This document shows, in pieces, positions 1 to 4,796 of a stretch of 5,901 nucleotides of DNA. Source of the DNA: JAKBCQ01 sp021807585 (GTDB lineage Bacteria > Planctomycetota > Planctomycetia > Isosphaerales > Isosphaeraceae); contig DAHWFG010000635.1 in the NCBI GenBank assembly GCA_027325115.1, positions 1 through 5,901 of the forward strand. The letters are read 5' to 3'. Under the pieces are notes generated by a model. It was not told the DNA's origin, ran no database searches, and saw only the letters and a list, made by a program, of their open reading frames with translations. The translations under genes were made by a program, and so were the position numbers. Every line of letters begins with the position of its first letter. The stretch's first letter is position 1.

Positions 1-531
1 CAATCAACGCTTCAGACGATCATCAAATACGAGGCGCACCTCCAGCGTTGTTTGGCCGGCACAATGGCCGAATTGCGTCGGTTGCAAAAGGAACGACGGC
101 GAGGATTACGCGACGCCAATCCGGGAGGGCGAGGCGCCGACCGAGCCGGCATTTGTCAAAATCAAGAAGAAGAAGAAGACGGCTCACACGGAGGTTCGCC
201 CTCCCTGCAGATCACCGGCGCCGAAATGTCGATTCCCGGCGGGCGAGGCGCCGACCGAGCCGGCATTTGTCAAAATCAATTCGTAGAAGAGGGCTCACTC
301 GGCGGTTCGCCCCCCAAGAAGCATTCGACTTCCAGGAAGCATTCAGCCTCACAAAATGTGGCTCGATCGCGCCGACCGAGCCGGCGCCAAAGATCCCGCC
401 GCTGTTCGATGCAATATCGAGGCGGCATCGGCTCGAAGAATATATCCTTGGCCAAACCTTCGAACGGAGCCCCTTGTCAGCGACGCTCGATTTCTCGATC
501 GGTCCATACCCGTGACGTTCGCTTGATGTGA
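1..531 (+). CDS. 3' end of an unidentified protein gene, possibly decayed, running into tandem repeats
   Basis: The frame is open from base 1 to a TGA at 529-531 (176 codons), and its start lies to the left of the window. The first ~35 residues (TLQTIIKYEAHLQR, then MAELRRLQKERRRG) look like an amphipathic helical protein end. They recall the C-terminus of a hypothetical family common in planctomycetes, with a YEAxLxR...EL..LQ..R pattern; this is memory, not a search. From about base 120 the frame enters a tandem repeat and becomes rich in Arg, Gly and Ser, with low-complexity stretches such as EEEED and GGSP. In the repeat cores the +1-shifted frame gives a more protein-like reading (EAPTEPAFVKI), and that frame stops at TAG 284-286. 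The original gene may therefore have ended within the repeat after a frameshift. Only the first ~110 bases are well supported as coding. It could be a pseudogene tail. Function unknown. Confidence 0.42.
   Translation, partial: QSTLQTIIKYEAHLQRCLAGTMAELRRLQKERRRGLRDANPGGRGADRAGICQNQEEEEDGSHGGSPSLQITGAEMSIPGGRGADRAGICQNQFVEEGSLGGSPPKKHSTSRKHSASQNVARSRRPSRRQRSRRCSMQYRGGIGSKNISLAKPSNGAPCQRRSISRSVHTRDVRLM
127..385. repeat. degenerate tandem repeat, ~114-bp period, two good units and a third remnant
   Basis: A 39-bp core (begins GGGCGAGGCGCCGACCGAG, ends GTCAAAATCAA) is identical at 127-165 and 241-279, 114 bp apart. A second block, 24 bp with three mismatches, follows each core at 181-204 and 292-315 (GGCTCAC...GGTTCGCCC). 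The spacing between these blocks is 111 bp, because the linker is one codon longer in the first unit, where an (AAG)5 run lies. A 17-bp piece of the core (GCGCCGACCGAGCCGGC, also at 134-150 and 248-264) recurs at 369-385, 121 bp after the second copy. Unit length is divisible by three between copies 1 and 2 but not between 2 and 3. Just before the third remnant, GAAGCATTC is itself repeated (318-326 and 336-344). I read this as an old tandem duplication now decaying. Confidence 0.85.
164..178. repeat. (AAG)5 trinucleotide run
   Basis: Five uninterrupted AAG triplets follow the first 39-bp repeat core. The matching place in the second unit is 3 bp shorter and not a pure run, so the length difference between units probably arose here by slippage. 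Confidence 0.8.
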
Positions 532-554
532 AATTGTCATCAATAATGCAACAA

Positions 555-586
555 GCCCGGGCGACCGTGAGATCGGGCCGGGTCGC
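555..586 (+). other. weak hairpin with short T-rich tail
   Basis: GCGACC (561-566) pairs with GGTCGC (581-586) across a 14-nt loop, followed by TCTTT. An alternative pairing uses GCCCGG (555-560) with CCGGGT (578-583), one G-U pair. It lies 30-55 bp after the TGA at 529-531 and could be a weak plus-strand terminator, but the T-tract is short. Confidence 0.25.
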
Positions 587-629
587 TCTTTGACATGTTG
601 CACGTTTGATCAACACATAGCGGCGACGT

Positions 630-671
630 CGTCGCGAAGCGTGAGAACCGTAAACCTCAACCTTCGCGACG
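630..671. other. extended hairpin, 10-bp perfect outer arms
   Basis: CGTCGCGAAG (630-639) is the exact reverse complement of CTTCGCGACG (662-671). Inside, after a 2x2 internal loop, TGAG (642-645) can pair with CTCA (656-659) around a 10-nt loop. There is no T-run on either side, so it is not a classic intrinsic terminator. It could be a structured RNA element, a protein-binding inverted repeat, or an end of a decayed small mobile repeat. Confidence 0.5.
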
Positions 672-681
672 CGTCCCCCTC

Positions 682-702
682 TCGAGGAGTTTCGTTCCTC
701 GG
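682..702. other. short hairpin next to the 630-671 structure
   Basis: CGAGGA (683-688) pairs with TCCTCG (696-701) around a 7-nt loop, extendable by U-G pairs on both sides. It begins 11 bp after the larger hairpin, so the two would sit in tandem on one transcript. Function unknown. Confidence 0.4.
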
Positions 703-826
703 CCCGCGATCGCCGTCGTTTGGCGTTTTCGTCAGACCAAAATCCACTCAAGATCGAGTCTTAGCCAACGAACAATCGATCGTGATCGACGCCGTGCGGA
801 AAACCGCTCAACCGCCGGCGGAGGAA

Positions 827-842
827 TTCGGAGAAATCCGAA
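827..842. other. perfect 6-bp hairpin with GAAA tetraloop
   Basis: TTCGGA (827-832), loop GAAA (833-836), TCCGAA (837-842). On the plus strand the loop is a GNRA tetraloop, a stable RNA form. On the minus strand it lies 67-82 bp beyond the ThuA-family stop codon and could help define that gene's 3' end, together with the palindrome at 812-821. No T-run follows on the minus strand. Confidence 0.4.
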
Positions 843-908
843 CAAATACTTATGAAAGCATTTGATTCTTCAACAGGGTTCGTGGAATCGTGGCTGCAGG
901 TGAGTTCG

Positions 909-1898
909 TCAGGAATCAAAGCCGTGGGGAACGTCGGATTTGCCGATCGTTCGCGCCGCGTTGGTTATGATCTTAAGAACGTTTACGTCTTTGAAAACGG
1001 GATACGTTTCGTGGCCGGGTCGAAAGTAAAACACGCTTCCCGCGCCGATCTTCCAGATCATCCCCGAGCGGAACCATTCGCCCGTCGCCCAACGCTCCTC
1101 GAAGATTACACGATCGGGCTCGGGTACGTGGAACGGCTCGTCGTACATCTCGGTTTGCGCGATCTCGAATGAATCGGGTATTTCCGCGGCGATTGCGGTT
1201 CCCCGATCGACCACGATAACGCGACTCGGCTTGCCGTCTCCCCGATACGCCGGGAAGCAGCAGTTCGGCTCGTGAAGCTCCCACTTCTCGCCGCCGTCGG
1301 GATACTTGCGAGGCTCGATATAAGGCGTGATCCGTTCGTCGCGCCGCGGAGCGACATACAATCGCGCCGGCACAACATCAATCAGAATATTCTTTTGCTT
1401 GCTCGCGTGTTGTTTCTTTTCAAGATCGATGCGTGCACGAGCGTTCATTGCTGCGACGAACGGCGACGACCAGTGCGCCGAGTGAAGCGCGATGAGCGCG
1501 AGCTTCCCCTCCTTGATCAGCTCGACGATCGCGCGACCGACCTCAAGAGGAACCTCGCGATTCCGCACATGCCCCCACCAGATGAGTACCCGGCAAAAAT
1601 CAAGATTCGCTTGCGAAAGACCGCGTTCGGGATCGTCGAGACAAACCGATTTGACGTCGAACCCGCCGACCGACCGCAAATGATCGGCGATCTGATTGCC
1701 GAGAAAGTTTTCGTAAGCCTGCTTTTGCGCGGGTTGACGCTCGTCCCAAACGAGCACGCGGATTTCGCGGTCATCGCGGCTTTCGTCAACTTTTCGAGTA
1801 GCCGAACTCGCCCGTGACGTTGCCGAACCGACCGAAGCCGTCGCCCCCGCCGCTACCACCTGAGCCAAAAATTCACGCCGGTTCGCCTGGATCGTCAT
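909..1898 (-). CDS. ThuA-family (trehalose utilization type) protein with Tat signal
   Basis: 329 residues from the ATG at 1898, stop TGA at 909-911. This start puts NRREFLAQVVAAGATAS at residues 6-22, a twin-arginine-type leader (RR at 7-8, then a hydrophobic Ala-rich stretch). The frame can extend to a TTG at 2009, but that buries the leader. A weak GAGG lies 11 nt upstream. Family signs: VLVWDE strand at 48-53, VLIWWGHV at 104-111, ALHSAHW at 137-143, TEMYDEPFHVPEPD at 249-262, FRSGM at 276-280, and the hallmark FYFRPGHETYP at 290-300. These fit the class-I glutamine-amidotransferase-like ThuA fold, in the subgroup close to trehalose-utilization ThuA. In rhizobia, ThuA with ThuB is linked to trehalose catabolism through keto-sugars; the exact reaction here is unknown. 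The Tat leader implies folding in the cytoplasm and export. It is divergent from the glycoside hydrolase at 2151, suggesting shared sugar metabolism (inference). Confidence 0.93.
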   Translation of the reverse strand: MTIQANRREFLAQVVAAGATASVGSATSRASSATRKVDESRDDREIRVLVWDERQPAQKQAYENFLGNQIADHLRSVGGFDVKSVCLDDPERGLSQANLDFCRVLIWWGHVRNREVPLEVGRAIVELIKEGKLALIALHSAHWSSPFVAAMNARARIDLEKKQHASKQKNILIDVVPARLYVAPRRDERITPYIEPRKYPDGGEKWELHEPNCCFPAYRGDGKPSRVIVVDRGTAIAAEIPDSFEIAQTEMYDEPFHVPEPDRVIFEERWATGEWFRSGMIWKIGAGSVFYFRPGHETYPVFKDVNVLKIITNAARTIGKSDVPHGFDS

Positions 1899-1909
1899 GA
1901 AAATCAAAG

Positions 1910-1913
1910 CCTC
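1910..1913 (-). promoter_or_regulatory. weak ribosome binding site for the ThuA-family gene
   Basis: GAGG on the minus strand, 11 nt before the ATG at 1898. The spacing is long, but it supports this start over the distal TTG at 2009. Confidence 0.3.
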
Positions 1914-1956
1914 GCTCGCCGATCGATCGCCTGGTATGTGTCGAGAACGAAGCACG

Positions 1957-1986
1957 ATCATACGCGATCGGCGGGCCGCATTCGAA
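1957..1986 (-). promoter_or_regulatory. possible sigma-70-like promoter for the ThuA-family gene
   Basis: On the minus strand, TATGAT (plus 1957-1962; five of six bases match TATAAT) follows TTCGAA (plus 1981-1986; a poor -35 match) with an 18-bp spacer. It lies about 60 bp upstream of the ATG at 1898. The -35 edge is one base from the direct repeat beginning at 1988, a typical position for an activator site. Planctomycete promoter consensus is poorly known, so this is tentative. Confidence 0.28.
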
Positions 1987-1987
1987 A

Positions 1988-2081
1988 CAAGAATCGCTCG
2001 GTCGTTCAAGAATCGCTCGCGATCCGCCGCTCGACCCTTGATCCGCTTTGACCGTTCCCCACAATAAGGATTCGAGCGATT
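1988..2081. repeat. direct and inverted repeats in the divergent promoter region (candidate operator)
   Basis: CAAGAATCGCTCG is perfectly repeated at 1988-2000 and 2007-2019, start to start 19 bp, roughly two helical turns. The inner 9-mer AATCGCTCG occurs a third time inverted, as CGAGCGATT at 2073-2081. All three copies lie between the divergent starts at 1898 and 2151, where no gene is called. The spacing and placement fit binding sites for a regulator acting on both genes. No regulator gene is visible in the window, so the binding protein is unknown. Confidence 0.45.
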
Positions 2082-2150
2082 GAACCCGCTTCGAATCGAT
2101 CAGGCGGAATCACGGTTCGCTCGTTGTTATTCAAGATATTATGGATTGTG

Positions 2151-3290
2151 ATGATGAATATGCGAACATTCATAAAATCCGCTTGTCGTTTTGTTTCGCC
2201 CGCGATCGCGATCGCGGGTGTTTTTTGCGCGTCGGCTTCGGCTCGCGAACAATGGACGATTGAACAGGCGGGGGCGTGGGGGTTGAAGGCGCCCTGGCTC
2301 GTCGGCTGCAATTTTTCGCCGAGTACGGCGATCAATCAGCTCGAAATGTGGCAAGCCGATACGTTCGATCCCGTTACGATCGACCGTGAGCTGGGTTGGG
2401 CCGAGGATCTCGGATTCAATAGCGTTCGCGTGTTTCTTCATCATATTCCTTATGAGCAAGATCCCGAAGGCTTTTTGAAACGGATCGACAAGTTTCTGGA
2501 GATCGCCGATAAGCACAAGATTGGAGCGATGTTCGTCCTGCTCGATTCGGTTTGGGATCCTCATCCCAAAGCCGGCAAACAGCGCGAACCCAAGCCGGGG
2601 TTGCACAATTCGGGCTGGGTGCAATGCCCGGGGATCGAGATCCTCCGCGATCCGGCGCGTCACGTCGAGCTTAAACCTTACATTCAAGGCGTCGTCGGCC
2701 GGTTCGCGAACGACCGCCGCGTTCAGGTTTGGGACCTATTCAACGAGCCCGATAACGAAAACGGCAATTCTTACGGCAAGATCGAATTGCGGAATAAACA
2801 CGAATTCGCGCTCAAGCTCATCGAAAAGGCTTACGCGTGGGCGCTCGAAGTAAACCCGTCGCAGCCGATCACCTCGGGCGTTTGGACCGGCGATTGGTCG
2901 AGAGACGACAAGCTCTCGCCGATCAATCATTTTATGCTCGAACGCTCGGATATTATATCTTATCATAATTACGCAAAATTACCCGACATGAAGAACGCGG
3001 TCGAATCGCTCAAGCGATTCCGCCGGCCGCTCGTCTGCACCGAGTACATGGCGCGTCCCGCTGGGAGCACGTTCGACCCGATCCTCGGTTATCTCAAAAA
3101 AGAACGCGTCGGAGCGTACAACTGGGGTTTCGTCGCGGGGAAAACTCAAACGATTTACCCGTGGGATTCGTGGCAAAAGCCGTATTCGGCCGAACCGAAA
3201 ATCTGGTTTCACGACATCTTCCGCCAAGACGGAACCTCGTTCGATCCCCGCGAGGTCTCATTCATCAAACGAATCACGGGTAAGCAATGA
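2151..3290 (+). CDS. secreted clan-A glycoside hydrolase, GH5/cellulase-like
   Basis: 379 residues from the ATG at 2151 to TGA 3288-3290. In-frame starts also exist at 2154 and 2160 (ATG) and 2124 (TTG); 2160 gives an equally good signal peptide. No strong ribosome site decides. A Sec signal occupies about residues 1-31 (basic start, then a hydrophobic core ending CASASA). The mature part has a TIM-barrel pattern: WQADTFDP at 67-74, RVFLHH with conserved Arg at 93-98, WDLFNEPDN with the likely acid/base Glu199, SYHNY at 270-274, CTEY with the likely nucleophile Glu298, and a Trp at 325 in NWGF. Both catalytic glutamates and the usual aromatic residues are present, so it should be active as a retaining hydrolase on a beta-glycan. 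Similar proteins are often labelled 1,4-beta-xylanase or cellulase-family, but the substrate cannot be read here. No carbohydrate-binding module or dockerin is attached. It is divergent from the ThuA-family gene. Confidence 0.92.
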   Translation: MMNMRTFIKSACRFVSPAIAIAGVFCASASAREQWTIEQAGAWGLKAPWLVGCNFSPSTAINQLEMWQADTFDPVTIDRELGWAEDLGFNSVRVFLHHIPYEQDPEGFLKRIDKFLEIADKHKIGAMFVLLDSVWDPHPKAGKQREPKPGLHNSGWVQCPGIEILRDPARHVELKPYIQGVVGRFANDRRVQVWDLFNEPDNENGNSYGKIELRNKHEFALKLIEKAYAWALEVNPSQPITSGVWTGDWSRDDKLSPINHFMLERSDIISYHNYAKLPDMKNAVESLKRFRRPLVCTEYMARPAGSTFDPILGYLKKERVGAYNWGFVAGKTQTIYPWDSWQKPYSAEPKIWFHDIFRQDGTSFDPREVSFIKRITGKQ

Positions 3291-3309
3291 TATTGTGTGA
3301 ATCAATCGA

Positions 3310-3340
3310 CGATCTTGGCGCGAAGAACCTCGCGCGATCG
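3310..3340 (+). terminator. strong bulged hairpin after the glycoside hydrolase gene
   Basis: CGATC (3310-3314) and GCGCGA (3318-3323) pair with TCGCGC (3330-3335) and GATCG (3336-3340) around a 6-nt loop AGAACC, with a 3-nt bulge (TTG). That is 11 base pairs, starting 20 bp after the stop at 3290. No T-run follows, so it is not a textbook intrinsic terminator. It may aid Rho-dependent termination or protect the 3' end, and it lies ~90 bp before the next gene. Confidence 0.4.
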
Positions 3341-3414
3341 ATGTCGGATAATATCTTCATTTAACGTCGCGGCCTCTCCCGTCGCGTTTGAGATTGGAAA
3401 CAAGGGCGAATCGC

Positions 3415-3418
3415 GGAG
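3415..3418 (+). promoter_or_regulatory. ribosome binding site of the amidohydrolase gene
   Basis: GGAG lies 10 nt before the ATG at 3429, supporting that start. Confidence 0.45.
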
Positions 3419-3428
3419 ATAAACCGAG

Positions 3429-4757
3429 ATGAAGAGCTTTACGAATTACGCATATATCGCGGCTTTGACGATCGGCTTCGTTACGGGGTCGTTTGATTGC
3501 CGGGGCGCCGATTCGCCCAAAAGCTTTGTGATACACGCGGGGCGATTGATCGACGTTCGAGGCGAGAAGGTTTTGACCGATCGATCGATCTGGATCGAGG
3601 GGGATCGGATCAAGAAGATCGGCGAGAAAGCCGAGATCGTCGCCGCGGCGGGCGTCTCGGCGAAGGTGATCGACCTTTCGACTTTCACCGTTCTCCCGGG
3701 TCTCATTGATTGTCATACACATGTTTTATTACAAGGCGATGTGACCGCGGCGGATTACGACGAGCAGCTTCTCAAGGAATCGATTCCGTTTCGGACGATT
3801 CGAGCGACCGTCGCCGCGGGAATCGCGGTGAAAAACGGTTTTACCACGATCAGGGATCTTGAAACCGAAGGCGCGATGTACGCCGACGTCGATATCAAGA
3901 ACGCGATTGAAAAGAAAATCATACCCGGACCTCGCATGCATGTCGCGACGCGGGCTTTATCGACAACGGGCACTTATCCGTTAATGGGTTATTCGTGGGA
4001 GTTGAAAACGCCCGAGGGGGTGCAGATTGTCGACGGACCCGACGAGATCCGCAAGGCGGTGCGCGAGCAGGTGAAATTCGGCGCCGACTGGATCAAGTTT
4101 TACGCCGATCGGAGGTATTACCTCAAGGACGGCGTTTTGCGGAGCAAGACGAATTTCACCGAGCAAGAGTTACTTGTGTTGGTATCCGAGGCGCACCGGC
4201 TCGACCGCAAGGTCGCGGCGCACGCGATCGGTTACGACGGAATCGACGCGGCGCTGCGGGCGGGGGTCGATTCGATCGAGCACGGCGACGGTTTGAACGA
4301 CGAGTTGATCGATCGTATGATCAAGCAAAACGTTTATTGGTGTCCGACGATTTATGTGGGGGTTTATGTGGCGGAGGGGCGAGCCGCGGCGGGCGCTTCG
4401 ATCTGGAACGAGATGATCAAGATCGAGCGATCGGCGTTCGAGCTCGCGGTGAAAAAGGGTTTGAAGATCGCGTACGGGACCGACGCGGGGGGATATCCCT
4501 GGACCGAGAATCAGGCGAAAGAGTTTACGTATATGGTTCGGTATGGGATGACTCCGATGCGTGCGATCCGATCGGCGACGGTCGTCGCGGCCGAGCTGTT
4601 GGGGGTTGAGAACGATCTGGGGGGGATCGAGCCCGGCAAGCTCGCCGATCTGATCGCGGTCTCGCGCGATCCGCTTGAGGATATCGGCGAACTGGAACAC
4701 GTTAAGTTCGTGATGAAAGCCGGCGAGGTCGTCCGTGACGATGCAATCGTGAAATAA
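3429..4757 (+). CDS. exported metal-dependent amidohydrolase, prolidase/imidazolonepropionase-like
   Basis: 442 residues, ATG 3429, TAA at 4755-4757. The N-terminus (KSFTNYAYIAALTIGFVTGSF) is a Sec-type signal, with cleavage likely near CRGAD at about 24-28. The Cys24 context (SFDC) is not a good lipobox. A beta-sandwich segment at about 33-90 leads into LPGLIDCHTHV with metal ligands His96 and His98. The rest of the binuclear site follows in order: Lys223 in DWIKFYAD (carbamylated-lysine position), His265 in AAHAIG, His285 in SIEHGD, and Asp352 in YGTDAGG. The C-terminal GGIEPGKLADLIAV closes the sandwich. This is the full ligand set of the amidohydrolase superfamily. The layout matches the exported Xaa-Pro dipeptidase-like / L-amino-acid carboxypeptidase group, members of which cleave dipeptides such as those ending in Pro, Arg or Lys. 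Substrate here is inferred only. It has its own 138-bp upstream gap and converges on the zincin gene, 39 bp away. Confidence 0.93.
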   Translation: MKSFTNYAYIAALTIGFVTGSFDCRGADSPKSFVIHAGRLIDVRGEKVLTDRSIWIEGDRIKKIGEKAEIVAAAGVSAKVIDLSTFTVLPGLIDCHTHVLLQGDVTAADYDEQLLKESIPFRTIRATVAAGIAVKNGFTTIRDLETEGAMYADVDIKNAIEKKIIPGPRMHVATRALSTTGTYPLMGYSWELKTPEGVQIVDGPDEIRKAVREQVKFGADWIKFYADRRYYLKDGVLRSKTNFTEQELLVLVSEAHRLDRKVAAHAIGYDGIDAALRAGVDSIEHGDGLNDELIDRMIKQNVYWCPTIYVGVYVAEGRAAAGASIWNEMIKIERSAFELAVKKGLKIAYGTDAGGYPWTENQAKEFTYMVRYGMTPMRAIRSATVVAAELLGVENDLGGIEPGKLADLIAVSRDPLEDIGELEHVKFVMKAGEVVRDDAIVK

Positions 4758-4796
4758 TTCGAAAGCCGATTCGCGACGGAGGGTCGACGCCCGAGC

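Larger units (their letters stand above)
532..908. other. gene-free interval with clustered inverted repeats
   Basis: This 377-bp stretch separates the left-edge gene tail from the end of the minus-strand ThuA-family gene. Open frames here (for example 590-865 plus) have no recognisable composition, ribosome site or domain, and I do not call them genes. The interval does hold several inverted repeats: 561-586, 630-671, 682-702 and 827-842, plus the 10-bp palindrome CCGCCGGCGG at 812-821. An 11-bp string GCTCTTTGACA at 584-594 differs by one base from the boxA antitermination core, but no rRNA gene is visible. The interval could hold 3' ends, terminators, a small RNA, or a remnant of a mobile sequence. 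The sequence alone does not decide. Confidence 0.6.

Noticed and set aside
127..279. CRISPR-like pair of 39-bp repeats separated by 75 bp
   Set aside because: Only two full copies; the intervening sequence also contains a repeated block, the spacing is too long, and no cas genes are present. It is a tandem duplication.
212..751. 179-codon open frame on the minus strand across the repeat region
   Set aside because: Arg/Ser-rich translation with no motif; openness is explained by GC-rich repeats.
590..865. 91-codon open frame in the gene-free interval
   Set aside because: No ribosome site, no domain and unusual composition, and it runs through several hairpins.
852..1172. 106-codon open frame preceded by a purine-rich GGAGGAATTCGGAG
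   Set aside because: The purine-rich stretch looks like a ribosome site but is part of the 827-842 hairpin and spaced too far away. Most of the frame is antisense to the ThuA-family gene.
1272..1817. 181-codon open frame on the plus strand
   Set aside because: It is fully antisense to the ThuA-family gene, whose motifs are unmistakable. High GC and GATCG-rich codons keep opposite frames open.
2197..2216. GCGATCGC octamers resembling the cyanobacterial HIP1 signature
   Set aside because: They sit in a general GATC excess rather than a specific octamer excess, and the genes are planctomycete-like.
2139..2687. 182-codon open frame on the minus strand
   Set aside because: Antisense to the glycoside hydrolase, with no recognisable sequence.
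3995..4609. 204-codon open frame on the plus strand
   Set aside because: It lies in a shifted frame inside the amidohydrolase gene, is Arg/Gly-rich and has no domain.
4170..4700. 176-codon open frame on the minus strand
   Set aside because: Antisense shadow of the amidohydrolase; composition is Arg/Asp/Pro-rich without motifs.
4758..4796. Possible bidirectional terminator between converging genes
   Set aside because: Only a 3-bp stem (GGG/CCC) could be found, and no T-run on either strand.
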